The position numbers and the translations under genes were made by a program. DNA of 64,000 nt, taken from Acuticoccus sp. MNP-M23. Lineage in GTDB: Bacteria > Pseudomonadota > Alphaproteobacteria > Rhizobiales > Amorphaceae. The DNA lies in contig NZ_CP133480.1 of assembly GCF_031195445.1 (NCBI RefSeq), forward strand, positions 3,216,501 through 3,280,500. Reading direction: 5' to 3'. Below are positions 41,739 through 50,472 of this stretch, in pieces. The notes beneath the pieces are model-generated. The model did no database searches, was not told the origin of the DNA, and worked only from the letters and a program-made list of their open reading frames with translations. Each line of letters starts with the position of its first letter. The stretch's first letter is position 1.

Positions 41739-42229
41739 GCCGGCTCTCCGTCGCTCTTTGCCATCCGCTGCTGGGCGTCACGGACGGCCTCTGCAATGCC
41801 GGGGTAGGCAGCGCACCGGCACAGATTGCCGCTCATTCCTTCGCGAATTCGGGCCGGATCGTCGCCGGCGCCACCCTCGGCGATGAGGCCGACCGCGCTC
41901 ATGATCTGGCCCGGCGTGCAGTAGCCGCACTGGAAGCCGTCATGCGCCACGAAGGCGGCCTGAACCGGGTGAAGGCTGCCATTGCGGGCAAGCCCTTCGA
42001 TGGTGGTGATCTCGGCGCCGTCGACGCTGAGCGCGAGCGTGAGGCAGCTGTTGACGCGGCGGCCGTCGACCAGAACCGTGCACGCACCGCACTGGCCACG
42101 GTCGCAGCCTTTCTTGGTGCCGGTGAGGCCGAGCCGGTCGCGCAGGACATCGAGCAGCGTCGGGCGGGGATCTTCGAGATGGACGTCGTGGGGGTGGCCG
42201 TTTACGGTCAGACGCAGGGGATGGGTCAC
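41735..42229 (-). CDS. PaoA-like [2Fe-2S] subunit of aldehyde oxidoreductase
   Basis: This 164-residue iron-sulfur subunit has two clusters: a plant-ferredoxin-type [16 protein letters not shown] with NSCLTLA, and a C-terminal helical domain with [10 protein letters not shown] and [11 protein letters not shown]. No N-terminal twin-arginine signal is present, unlike E. coli PaoA. It is first in the operon, overlapping the FAD subunit by four bases, and is divergent from a TetR-type gene. Confidence 0.92.
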   Translation of the reverse strand: MTHPLRLTVNGHPHDVHLEDPRPTLLDVLRDRLGLTGTKKGCDRGQCGACTVLVDGRRVNSCLTLALSVDGAEITTIEGLARNGSLHPVQAAFVAHDGFQCGYCTPGQIMSAVGLIAEGGAGDDPARIREGMSGNLCRCAAYPGIAEAVRDAQQRMAKSDGEPA

Positions 42230-42331
42230 ATCGTCCCTCCATGAAAAAGGTCGGCTGCGGGCTGATTGAAAAGTTGTTCAGGCGGGCTGGCTGCGCTTGC
42301 AGGGCGCAGGGGTTGGTCCACGATTTATATA

Positions 42332-42346
42332 CGGAGGGGGCCTCCG
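42332..42346. promoter_or_regulatory. Inverted repeat in the oxidoreductase/TetR divergent promoter
   Basis: CGGAGG-ggg-CCTCCG is a perfect 6-bp inverted repeat with a 3-base centre, 27 bases before the likely TetR start and just after a TTTATATA stretch (42324-42331) that could be a -10 element. It is a good candidate operator for the TetR-type protein. Confidence 0.45.
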
Positions 42347-42372
42347 CTTTCAAGCTGGGGTTATTCTTTTTC

Positions 42373-42963
42373 GTGTCAGACGCCGACGGAGATCCGCCGA
42401 AACGCAAGCCACGCGCCGATTTTTTGCGTAACCGCGAGCGCCTTCTGGAGGCGGCCCGCACCGTGTTCGCGGGCGGTGGTCCCGATGCGAGCCTTGAGGC
42501 TGTGGCGCGCACGGCCGGTGTCGGGATCGGCACGCTCTACCGGCATTTTCCCACGCGCGAGGCGCTGTTTGAGGCGGTCTACCGGCGTGAGGCGGACGAA
42601 CTTGCCGGCCTTGCGGCCCGGCTGGCAGCCGAAGAGGCGCCGCTCGATGCGCTGCGGCTCTGGCTGAAGGGCGCGGTCCGGATGGTTGCCACCAAGAAGG
42701 GCATGCTTGCGGCGCTGGTGCAGAAATATGATGCAGCTTCCACACCGCTGCAGGATGCCTCCGCGCTGAATCGCCGGTCGCTGGAGGGCTTGATGGCGCG
42801 GGCACAGAAAGGCGGCGCCGTGCGGGCCGACGTGGCGCCCGGAGAGGTCCTGAACGCCCTGTGGGGCCTCTGCCATGCGTTTGAGATGCCCGCTCAGGTA
42901 GACCGGATCCTGCATCTGATCGACGTGTTCGTGGATGGTCTCGCCACCCCGCCGCCGGGCTGA
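42373..42963 (+). CDS. TetR-family transcriptional regulator
   Basis: This 196-residue TetR-type regulator has an N-terminal DNA-binding domain RERLLEAARTVFAGGGPDAS followed by LEAVARTAGVGIGTLYRHFP. The C-terminal ligand domain (~residues 75-190) is helical and unassigned. The GTG at VSDADGDPP gives the usual short lead; an upstream ATG would add 44 residues that overlap the promoter and are not coding-like. It is divergent from the PaoABC-like operon and probably represses it. Confidence 0.88.
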   Translation: MSDADGDPPKRKPRADFLRNRERLLEAARTVFAGGGPDASLEAVARTAGVGIGTLYRHFPTREALFEAVYRREADELAGLAARLAAEEAPLDALRLWLKGAVRMVATKKGMLAALVQKYDAASTPLQDASALNRRSLEGLMARAQKGGAVRADVAPGEVLNALWGLCHAFEMPAQVDRILHLIDVFVDGLATPPPG

Positions 42964-43066
42964 GCGCGCGCCCGTCCCGTGCAGCTATAAAAAGCTGCAT
43001 GACAATGAACGCGCCAATGCGCAAACTTGGCAAGACGCAGCCTTGAGCGAACCGCGGGACACGATC

Positions 43067-43519
43067 ATGACCAAAGAACTGGATGGCGGCATCACGCCGG
43101 AGGGCGACGGCTTCGAGGGGGTGTCCTGGAACATTCTCGGCCAGGTCTATTTTCCGAAGGCCGATTGCGAAACGAGCTTTGCCTTCGAGGCGAATTCGGA
43201 GCCGGGGCAGTTCGTGCCCGTCCATATCCACCACACGCAGGACGAGTTCATTCTGGTGCAGGAGGGGCAGCTGGAGCTGAAGCTCGACGGCAAGTGGTCC
43301 ACCGCGAAGGCCGGTGATCTCGTGCGCATGCCGCGCGGCATTCCCCACGGCTATTTCAACAAGTCGGACAAGCCGGCCCGCGCCTTCTTCTGGGTTTCTC
43401 CGGCAGGCAAGCTGAAGGATCTGTTCGTCGGCCTCGATGAGATGACCGACGTGGTGGAGGTGGTGCGGATGTCTGCGGCGCACGACGTGGAGTTCCTGCC
43501 CGCCGAAGCAAACGACTGA
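43067..43519 (+). CDS. Cupin-domain protein
   Basis: This 150-residue single-domain cupin has the first metal motif as PVHIHHTQDEFILVQEGQLEL and the second as MPRGIPHGYFNKSD, with the two His of HIHH, Glu and the later His available as ligands. Its start MTKELDGG has only a weak ribosome-binding site 103 bases after the TetR gene. The fold supports a metal-dependent dioxygenase, isomerase or binding role; nothing narrows it further. Confidence 0.82.
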   Translation: MTKELDGGITPEGDGFEGVSWNILGQVYFPKADCETSFAFEANSEPGQFVPVHIHHTQDEFILVQEGQLELKLDGKWSTAKAGDLVRMPRGIPHGYFNKSDKPARAFFWVSPAGKLKDLFVGLDEMTDVVEVVRMSAAHDVEFLPAEAND

Positions 43520-43561
43520 ACCGCTGCCGCGCAATCTGGCACACGCCCGGCTGCATGCGCG

Positions 43562-43574
43562 GTGCGTATTGCAC
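43562..43574. promoter_or_regulatory. Inverted repeat GTGC-N5-GCAC
   Basis: A 4-bp inverted repeat with a 5-base centre in the 470-base gap before the liv operon, immediately ahead of an ACATATAAT stretch that could be a -10 element. Weak evidence by itself. Confidence 0.25.
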
Positions 43575-43580
43575 ATATAA

Positions 43581-43597
43581 TGCATGGAAAGCATGCA
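43581..43597. promoter_or_regulatory. Inverted repeat TGCATG-N5-CATGCA
   Basis: A perfect 6-bp inverted repeat directly after CATATAA, where it could overlap a transcription start. A single TGCATGC also lies ~30 bases upstream (43552-43558). Candidate operator for the downstream liv-type operon. Confidence 0.4.
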
Positions 43598-43654
43598 GAA
43601 TCGGGACTGCGGGAGGCGGTGAAGCAGACCGGGAATGTGTCACCGGCACAAGAA

Positions 43655-43671
43655 GATTGCGCTTTGCAATC
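43655..43671. promoter_or_regulatory. Inverted repeat GATTGC-N5-GCAATC
   Basis: A perfect 6-bp inverted repeat with a GCTTT centre, between the cupin gene and the liv-type operon. The remaining ~300 bases to the first ATP-binding gene hold no gene that can be supported. Confidence 0.35.
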
Positions 43672-43989
43672 GATCGCCCGCGCTGCAACAAATTTGTGCG
43701 CCGGGGCCGGCGCGGCGCGGCAGCATGGACAAACAAGGCGCGAAATCCCCGCTGGCTTGGCCGGTTGGCCGGCGTCTCGGTGTATGCAGGATCATCCATC
43801 GATGCTGCGAGGCAAGAATTTATGTCAGTCGAGATTGACGTGACCGAAAAATGAGCGGAAATTTCAAATCCAAGGGCTGGCTGTTCCAATGACAGGCACC
43901 GGGTCGGCGATGGCACGGGCGTTGCTTTTCGGCAAGGCACGTTGATCGCAAGCCCTCGGTCGTGCCGGGGGCTTTACGAAGGTAGATTT

Positions 43990-44754
43990 ATGGCGGGCCT
44001 GCTATCGGTCGAAGGTCTGACGCGCAGCTTCTATGGCGTGCACGCGCTGAACGGCGCTGCGTTCACCGTCGCGCCGGGCAGCATCACCGGGCTGATCGGT
44101 CCCAATGGCGCCGGCAAGACCACGGTGTTCAACTGCATCTCCGGTGTCATCCCGCCCGAAACCGGGCGCGTGACCTTCGACGGCACCGAAATCACCGGCT
44201 GGCGGCCTGACCAGATCAGCCTGCGCGGCCTCGTCCGCACCTTCCAGATTGCGCGCGGCTTTCCCAAGCTCACCGTGTTCGAGACCCTGCTCCTGCATGG
44301 CGACAAGCAGCCTGGCGAACATGTGGGCAATGCGCTGTTCCGCCCCGGCCGCTGGATGAAGCGCGAGCGGGAACTGGCCGACCGCGCCCGCGAAGTCGCC
44401 CGCCGCCTCAAGCTCGACCATGTGCTCACCAACATGTCTGCCGACCTGTCCGGCGGGCAGAAGAAGCTTCTGGAAATTGGTCGGGCGCTGATGGGGCGGC
44501 CCAAGCTCATCCTGCTCGACGAGCCGGTGGCGGGCGTGAACCCCACGCTGGGCCGCGAAATTGCCGAGCGCATCCGCGAGCTGGCGGAGGAGGGGCTCAC
44601 CTTTCTCATTGTCGAGCACGACATGGCGCTCGTGGCCGAGCTTTGCGACACGGTGATCGTGATGGCCGAGGGCACCACCCTGGTGGAAGGCACCTTCGAT
44701 GAGGTGACGTCCGACACCCGCGTTCAGGACGCATACCTCGGACGGCGCACATGA
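43990..44754 (+). CDS. Branched-chain amino acid-type ABC importer ATP-binding protein (LivG-like)
   Basis: This 254-residue LivG-type ATPase has Walker A GPNGAGKTTVFNCIS, RTFQIARGFPKLTVFETLL, signature LSGGQKKLLEIGRAL, Walker B LILLDEPVAGVNPTLG and switch His in VEHDMALV. The start MAGLLSVEG has an AGGT site; an upstream ATG would add 16 residues. It overlaps the LivF-type gene by four bases. The operon order (G-F-binding protein-H-M) is intact. Confidence 0.92.
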   Translation: MAGLLSVEGLTRSFYGVHALNGAAFTVAPGSITGLIGPNGAGKTTVFNCISGVIPPETGRVTFDGTEITGWRPDQISLRGLVRTFQIARGFPKLTVFETLLLHGDKQPGEHVGNALFRPGRWMKRERELADRAREVARRLKLDHVLTNMSADLSGGQKKLLEIGRALMGRPKLILLDEPVAGVNPTLGREIAERIRELAEEGLTFLIVEHDMALVAELCDTVIVMAEGTTLVEGTFDEVTSDTRVQDAYLGRRT

Positions 44755-45461
44755 CGACGCTCGACATCGAAAAGATCGTTGCAGGCTACACCCGCGCCGA
44801 CATGATCCTGAAGGGCGTGTCGATGACGGCGGACGCTGGCGAGATTGTCGCCGTGCTCGGCCCCAACGGCGCCGGCAAGTCCACCATGCTGAAGGCCATC
44901 ACCGGCCAGATCGACGTGCGCGAAGGCGCGGTCATGCTTGGCGGCAAGAACCTCACGGGCATGCGCCCGCGCGACGTGGTTGCCAGCGGCATCGCCTATG
45001 TGCCGCAGGAGGCCAACGTCTTCGCCACCATGAGCGTGCGCGAGAACCTCGAGATCGGCGGCACGGTCGACCGCGCCAATGTTCGCGCGCGCATTGCCGA
45101 GCTGTTCGAGCGGTTTCCGGTGCTGGCTGAAAAGCGCAGCGATCCCGCGCGCACCCTGTCGGGCGGCCAGCGGCAGCTCCTGGCCATGGCCATCGGGATG
45201 ATGGTCGAACCGCAGGTGATGCTGCTGGACGAACCGTCCGCCGGCCTCTCGCCCGTCGCCGCGCAACAGATGTTCAGCGTCATCAAGGAAATTGCCGCAA
45301 GCGGCGTTGCGATCGTGCTGGTGGAGCAGAACGCCATGGAAGCGCTCGCCATCGCCGACCGCGCCTACATTCTGGCAGCCGGCCTCAACCATGCCGATGG
45401 CACGGGCAAGGCCCTGTCTTCAGACCCCGATATCCGCCGAACTTTCCTCGGAATGCACTAA
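44751..45461 (+). CDS. Branched-chain amino acid-type ABC importer ATP-binding protein (LivF-like)
   Basis: This 236-residue LivF-type ATPase has Walker A GPNGAGKSTMLKAI, YVPQEANVFATMSVREN, signature LSGGQRQLLAMAIGM and Walker B VMLLDEPSAGLSP. Its start lies inside the stop of the LivG-like gene. It ends 11 bases before the binding-protein gene. Confidence 0.92.
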   Translation: MTTLDIEKIVAGYTRADMILKGVSMTADAGEIVAVLGPNGAGKSTMLKAITGQIDVREGAVMLGGKNLTGMRPRDVVASGIAYVPQEANVFATMSVRENLEIGGTVDRANVRARIAELFERFPVLAEKRSDPARTLSGGQRQLLAMAIGMMVEPQVMLLDEPSAGLSPVAAQQMFSVIKEIAASGVAIVLVEQNAMEALAIADRAYILAAGLNHADGTGKALSSDPDIRRTFLGMH

Positions 45462-45472
45462 GGGAGCTTAAA

Positions 45473-46681
45473 ATGGCCAAGTTCAGCTTTACGCGACGCG
45501 GCGTCCTCGCCGGGATGACGGCAACCATTGCCGCGCCCTACGTGCTGCGCGTGCCCGCTGCGCTCGCACAGGACGGACCGATCCACCTCGGCTCCCTCAC
45601 GCCGCTCACAGGCGTCGGCGGCAACTACGGCCCGTCCATGCGGGACGCCATTGCCGGCGTCATCGACGGGGTGAACGCTGCGGGCGGCGTGCTCGACCGC
45701 CAGATCGCGCTCACCTCCGAGGACACGCAGACGTCGCCGGAAGCGGCCATTCGCGCGGCCCGCAAGCTGATCGACGTGGATGGCGTATCGGCCATCATGG
45801 GCACGTGGGCCTCCTCGGTGACCACCGCCGTTGCACCGCTGTGCTGGGAAAACCAGACGATGCTGTTCTGCGTTTCGGGCGCCGACTCCATCACGCTCTT
45901 GCCGCACAAGGGCTACATCGCCCGCACCCAGCCCAACTCCAAGCTCCAGAACGACGTTGCGACCAAGTTCATGATCGACGAGGGCGCGACGCATCTCGGC
46001 TGGATCGGCCCGCAGACCCCGTTTGCCCAGGGCAACATCGACAACATGACCCGCATCGCCAGCGAGGCCGGGCTTGAGGTGGACAGCCTCATCTACGAGG
46101 CCGACAAGAGCACCTACCGCTCCGAGGTGGACACCATCATGCGCTCGGGCGCGGACTTCATCCTGCTTGGCGGCTACACGGCCGACTCCACGGTGCTCCT
46201 GCGCGATCTCTGGCAGGCAGGCTACGAGGGCAAGATCATCGGCCCGGCCTACGCCGTGAACCAGACCGTTCTCGATGCGCTGCCCGCCGAAGTGCTGGAA
46301 GGCATCTTCACCTGGGCACCGGCGCCCGCCATCGGCAGCGCAGCCTACGCCAACGTCGCCAAGATCCTCGGTGTCGAGGTTGTCGATCCCTATTCGGCCC
46401 AGTGCTACGACCACGCCAATCTCGCCATCCTCGCCATGGCCGCGGGCGGCTCCGCGTCGGGCGAAAGCATCATGGAAAATCTGCGGACCGTCAGCCAGGG
46501 CGAGGGGACCGAGGTGTCCAGCGCGCTGGAAGGGCTGCCGATCCTCGCCGACGGCGGCGCCGTCAACTACACCGGCGCCAGCGGGCCGTGCGACTTCAAC
46601 GAGGTGGGTGACATCACCGGAACGCAGTTCCTGTTCCAGCGCATCGAAGACGGCGCAGCGGTCGACTTCTCGCGCACCTGA
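45473..46681 (+). CDS. Branched-chain amino acid-type ABC importer binding protein
   Basis: This 402-residue LivJ/Peripla_BP_6-type protein has a signal peptide with twin arginines (TRRGVLAGMTATIAAPYVLR, cleavage near AALAQDG). Mature features are HLGSLTPLTGVGGNYGPSMR, EDTQTSPEAAIRAARKLIDV, IMGTWASSVTTAVAPLC and GFNVVN-like DFILLGGYTADSTVLLRDL. Ligands of this family include amino acids, amides, urea and aromatic acids; none is identifiable. Its stop overlaps the permease start by one base. Confidence 0.9.
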   Translation: MAKFSFTRRGVLAGMTATIAAPYVLRVPAALAQDGPIHLGSLTPLTGVGGNYGPSMRDAIAGVIDGVNAAGGVLDRQIALTSEDTQTSPEAAIRAARKLIDVDGVSAIMGTWASSVTTAVAPLCWENQTMLFCVSGADSITLLPHKGYIARTQPNSKLQNDVATKFMIDEGATHLGWIGPQTPFAQGNIDNMTRIASEAGLEVDSLIYEADKSTYRSEVDTIMRSGADFILLGGYTADSTVLLRDLWQAGYEGKIIGPAYAVNQTVLDALPAEVLEGIFTWAPAPAIGSAAYANVAKILGVEVVDPYSAQCYDHANLAILAMAAGGSASGESIMENLRTVSQGEGTEVSSALEGLPILADGGAVNYTGASGPCDFNEVGDITGTQFLFQRIEDGAAVDFSRT

Positions 46682-47547
46682 TGATCGACCTTCTCCCCCA
46701 GTTCCTCGTCAACGGCATCGTGATGGGAACGCTGCTCGCGATTCCCGCCATCGGCTTCACGGCAATGTTTGCCGTGTTGCGCTTCCCCAATTTCTCGGTG
46801 GCCTCCCACGCCACCATTGGCGCGTTTGCGGGGTTTGCGGCCAATGTGGGGCTGGGGCTGCCGATCGAGCTGTCGCTGGTGGCGGCGTTCATCGTGCCGG
46901 CCATCATCGGCGTTGCCTCCGACGAGGTGGCGCTGCGGCCGCTGCGCAAGCACGGCGCGCTGACCACGGCCATTGCGTCCATCGCGCTCACCATCGTCCT
47001 CGAAAATGCGGTCCGCTTCTTCTACGGCAACGACCTGCGCGGATACGATCTGCCGCTCGTGCGCGACTGGCGCATTCTGGGCGTGCGCATCGGGCCGCAG
47101 CAGGTGGAGAACTTCCTGCTCGCCGTTGCCATCATGGTGGCCGTGTTTCTGGCGCTTCGCTACACGCGGGTCGGCAAGTCGATGCGCGCGGTGGCCGATA
47201 ACCCGGCGCTGGCGGAGCTGAAGGGGATCGACCCCATTCTGGTCGGCCGCCTCACGGTCTTCTTCGGCATGGGACTGGTCGGCACCGGCGGCATGCTCCT
47301 TGGCGTCGGCACATCCATCGACCCGCTCACCGGGTTCCGCTTCATCCTGCCGATCTTTGCGGCGGCCGTTGTGGGCGGGCTCGGCTCTATCCCGGGTGCG
47401 GTGCTGGGCGCCATGGTGGTGGGGATCGGCGAGGAGCTTTCGCTGATTGTCCTGTCGCCATCCTACCGAAGCGCGGTGGGCTTCTTTGCCATTGTGCTCG
47501 TCCTCACCTTCCGCCCGCGCGGCCTTCTCGGGGAGCGGGAATATTGA
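46681..47547 (+). CDS. Branched-chain amino acid-type ABC importer permease (LivH-like)
   Basis: This 288-residue LivH-type permease has GIVMGTLLAIPAIGFTAMFA, RFPNFSVASHATIGAFAGF, YTRVGKSMRAVADNPALAEL and AAVVGGLGSIPGAVLGAMVVG. It has about eight hydrophobic segments. Forms the channel with the LivM-like protein. Confidence 0.92.
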   Translation: MIDLLPQFLVNGIVMGTLLAIPAIGFTAMFAVLRFPNFSVASHATIGAFAGFAANVGLGLPIELSLVAAFIVPAIIGVASDEVALRPLRKHGALTTAIASIALTIVLENAVRFFYGNDLRGYDLPLVRDWRILGVRIGPQQVENFLLAVAIMVAVFLALRYTRVGKSMRAVADNPALAELKGIDPILVGRLTVFFGMGLVGTGGMLLGVGTSIDPLTGFRFILPIFAAAVVGGLGSIPGAVLGAMVVGIGEELSLIVLSPSYRSAVGFFAIVLVLTFRPRGLLGEREY

Positions 47548-47587
47548 GCGTGCGTTCAAAACTCCAACGCAGGCCGGAGGCTGAGGC

Positions 47588-48505
47588 ATGCTGAGCTACC
47601 TTCTGGCCACACTCACCTTCGCCGGCATCTACGCCATGCTGGCGCTTGGCCTCAACGTCATCTGGGGCATGACGGGGATGATCAACCTCGGTCTTGCCGG
47701 CTTCTTTGCCGTTGGCGCGTATGTCTCGGCGCTCACCACCATTGCGGGGTTGCCGATCCCGCTGGGGGCAGTGTGCGCCATGGCGGCGGCGGCGCTGGTT
47801 GGCGCGCTGGTCTCGCAGCTGACGCTCAAGCTGCGGGGGGACTATCTCGCCATCGTCACCCTCGGGTTTGGCGAAGTGATCCGCCTGGTGGCAGCCAACG
47901 AGATCTGGCTGACCAACGGGTCGGACGGGATTTCCGGCATTCCGGGACCGTTCCGCAGCGCACTCTCGCCGCTTCAGTTCAATGCCCTGTTTGCCGCCAT
48001 TACCATGGTTGCGGTGGCGGTTGCCTGGTTCCTGTCGCGCCGCATGATGGGGAGCCCCTACGGCCGGGCCCTGCGCGCACTGCGCGACGACGAGACCGCA
48101 GCCGCGGTGGCCGGCAAGCCGGTGCGCCGCATGAAGGTGGAGGCGTTTGCGCTGGGGGCCGCGCTCCTCGGCCTCGGCGGCGTTCTTTACGCCCACTTCA
48201 CCAGCTACATTGCGCCGGACATTTTCCGCCCGCTTCTGACCATCTACATCTTCCTGTCGCTGACGGCGGGCGGCACCGGCAATGCCACCGGCGCGGTGGT
48301 CGGCGCCTTCCTCGTCATGGTCATTCTGGAAGGAAGCCGCTTTCTGGAGGGAATGCTGCCCGTTCTTTCCGGCGCGCAGGGTGCAGCCTTGCGCGAAATG
48401 GTGATCGGCAGCCTTCTCATCCTCATCATGCGCATCAAGCCGACGGGCCTTCTGGCGGAGCGTCCGCCACGGCCGCCGGTGGCCGTGGCGAACCCGTCAA
48501 TCTGA
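47588..48505 (+). CDS. Branched-chain amino acid-type ABC importer permease (LivM-like)
   Basis: This 305-residue LivM-type permease has LGLNVIWGMTGMINLGLAGF, LRGDYLAIVTLGFGEVIRLV, SPYGRALRALRDDETAAAVA and LTAGGTGNATGAVVGAFLVM. It ends the liv-type operon, two bases before the convergent GAF gene stop, so the two transcripts converge without room for a terminator. Confidence 0.92.
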   Translation: MLSYLLATLTFAGIYAMLALGLNVIWGMTGMINLGLAGFFAVGAYVSALTTIAGLPIPLGAVCAMAAAALVGALVSQLTLKLRGDYLAIVTLGFGEVIRLVAANEIWLTNGSDGISGIPGPFRSALSPLQFNALFAAITMVAVAVAWFLSRRMMGSPYGRALRALRDDETAAAVAGKPVRRMKVEAFALGAALLGLGGVLYAHFTSYIAPDIFRPLLTIYIFLSLTAGGTGNATGAVVGAFLVMVILEGSRFLEGMLPVLSGAQGAALREMVIGSLLILIMRIKPTGLLAERPPRPPVAVANPSI

Positions 48506-48507
48506 TG

Positions 48508-49002
48508 TCAGGCTTCGAGCAAATCGCCCCACTGACGCTCGATCAGGAGCGCGGTGGCGGCGGCGTGGCTCAGCTTTTGTGCAGCCTCGATCCGCTCCGG
48601 CGTGTAATGCCCGGCGTCGTGCAGGAGGTTGATGGAGCCCAGCACCTCGTCCGCCACCACAATGGGGACGTTGAGGCAGCTTTCGCAGCCGAGCGACATG
48701 ATCAGCTCGTGGTCGAAGAAATTGGCCTTTACTTCGTCGGCGCCGTCACTCAGCACCCACGTGCGATCCTTCAGCATCGTGTCCGTGATGCGGGTGTCGG
48801 TCATTTTCTTGGTGCCCTTGGCAGGGTAGGCGTCCGGCATGTTGGAGAAGCTGCGGCGCAGCAGCCCCGCCGTCTGGTCGATGGTGAGCACGGTGAAGAG
48901 CTTCACGCCGACGTGCGCCGCCGCCATGTCGCAAAGCGCCTCGAAGGCGGCGGTCGGCTGGTTCGGCGCGGCAATGGCGCGGGTGAAAGCAGTCATGTCC
49001 AT
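48508..49002 (-). CDS. GAF-domain protein
   Basis: This 164-residue single GAF domain has an N-terminal helix (FEALCDMAAAHVGVKLFTVL), then MSLGCESCLNVPIVVADEVLGSINLL with two cysteines three apart, and a C-terminal helix (AAQKLSHAAATALLIERQWG). GAGG lies eight bases before the ATG. Stand-alone GAF proteins bind small ligands; some reduce methionine sulfoxide, but their three-Cys pattern is not complete here. It lies convergent with livM and divergent from the M24 peptidase gene. Confidence 0.75.
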   Translation of the reverse strand: MDMTAFTRAIAAPNQPTAAFEALCDMAAAHVGVKLFTVLTIDQTAGLLRRSFSNMPDAYPAKGTKKMTDTRITDTMLKDRTWVLSDGADEVKANFFDHELIMSLGCESCLNVPIVVADEVLGSINLLHDAGHYTPERIEAAQKLSHAAATALLIERQWGDLLEA

Positions 49003-49145
49003 GAAAAGACCTCATGTTACGCGCGGCCCGGATCGGGCGGCAGTGCATGTTTGCAATACCTCATATCGGGCACGAGTGCGCCCGATCTCTATTCGAACAC
49101 GGAGCAGACAATGGACGCGGCTTTGACAGTGACGGTGTGCACGCG

Positions 49146-50363
49146 ATGACGATTGGCGTTGGTGGATCGTCCGCGCAGGACGAGCTCGACAAGATGGTTT
49201 CGATGACCGCCGGCATCGAGCGGATTGGCGTCGACGAGCATCAGGACCGCGTGGCGCGCGCCCAGGCACTGATGAAAAAGGAGGGCATCTCCGCCCTCTA
49301 TCTCGATACCTCGGTCAACCTCTTCTACTTCACCGGCGTGAACCTGAAGCTCACCGAGCGGCTGCATGGCGCGATCATTCCCGCAGAAGGCCCCGTCACC
49401 TACCTCAGCCCCGCGTTCGAGGAGCCGAAGACGCGCTCGATGCTGAAGTTCGGCGACGACATCCGCGTGTGGGAAGAGCACGAGGACCCCACCGCACTGG
49501 TGGCCGACACCATCGCCAGCCTTGGTTACGAAAATGGCGTGGTGGCGGTGGACCCGGCCACCCCGTTCTACATCTTCGACGGACTGCGCCGACACGGTAA
49601 CCGCTACGATTTCATCAGCGGCACCGAGGTTGCGTCACGGCTCCGCTCGGAAAAATCGGATGCCGAGCTGGCACTGATGCAGATGGCGTTTTCCGTCACC
49701 GAAACGGTGCAGAAAGCCGTTGCCCGGGTGCTGCACGAGGGGATGACCACCACCGAGGCGCAGGCCTTCGTGCAGGAAGCGCACCGCCGTCTTGGCGCAA
49801 CGCCAACCCCGTCCGCCCCGCTGATCCTGTTTGGCGAGGCCTCTGCCTATCCCCACGGCGTCGACTATCCCCAGACGCTGAAGGACGGCGACATGGTGCT
49901 GTTCGACCTTGGTTGCTTTGTCGGCGGGTACCGCTCCGACATGACGCGCTCCTACGTGTTCGGCGAGCCGACGGCGCGCCAGCGCGAAGTGTGGGACCTT
50001 GAGAAGAAGGCACAGGTGGCCGGTTTCGAGGCAGCCCAGATCGGCGCGCCGTGCCACGCGGTCGACGATGCGTCCCGCGGGGTCATCGAGAATGCCGGCT
50101 TCGGCAAGGATTATGGCTTGCCGGGCCTGCCGCACCGCACCGGCCACGGCATCGGCCTCGAGGTCCACGAGGAGCGTTACATGGTGCGCAGCAACACCAC
50201 CCCGCTCACGCCCGGCATGTGCTTCTCCATCGAGCCAACCATTTGCATTTACGGAGAATTCGGCATCCGCCTGGAGGACTGCGCCTACATCTCGAAGGAC
50301 GGCCCGCGATGGTTTTCGGGGCCTTGCCACACCGTCGATGACCCGTTCGGTTATGAGGCATAA
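49146..50363 (+). CDS. M24-family peptidase (Xaa-Pro dipeptidase/aminopeptidase P-like)
   Basis: This 405-residue M24 protein has the complete metal site: FDLGCFVGGYRSDMTR (both Asp), GHGIGLEVHEE (His), CFSIEPTIC (Glu) and FGIRLEDCAY (Glu). The N-terminal creatinase-like domain has LYLDTSVNLFYFTGVNLKL. The start MTIGVGGS is not supported by a clear ribosome-binding site; MVSMTAG 16 codons later is possible. It heads a plus-strand set with two amidohydrolases and a polyamine-type importer, so it probably cleaves an imported proline- or imino-containing peptide or derivative. Confidence 0.85.
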   Translation: MTIGVGGSSAQDELDKMVSMTAGIERIGVDEHQDRVARAQALMKKEGISALYLDTSVNLFYFTGVNLKLTERLHGAIIPAEGPVTYLSPAFEEPKTRSMLKFGDDIRVWEEHEDPTALVADTIASLGYENGVVAVDPATPFYIFDGLRRHGNRYDFISGTEVASRLRSEKSDAELALMQMAFSVTETVQKAVARVLHEGMTTTEAQAFVQEAHRRLGATPTPSAPLILFGEASAYPHGVDYPQTLKDGDMVLFDLGCFVGGYRSDMTRSYVFGEPTARQREVWDLEKKAQVAGFEAAQIGAPCHAVDDASRGVIENAGFGKDYGLPGLPHRTGHGIGLEVHEERYMVRSNTTPLTPGMCFSIEPTICIYGEFGIRLEDCAYISKDGPRWFSGPCHTVDDPFGYEA

Positions 50364-50472
50364 TCACGCCCAAAAGTTCACCAACTCACGCCTTGATCAT
50401 TGATATTTGCTAGCGCATTCTTTTTGCGCCAGCGCGTAACCCCACCGCTCACAAACAATCGGAGACCGCTCC

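Noticed and set aside
43554-43860. Small open frames (67-99 codons) in the gap before the liv-type operon
   Set aside because: Several overlapping frames of similar length exist with no ribosome-binding sites and no recognisable protein pattern; the gap is better explained as regulatory.
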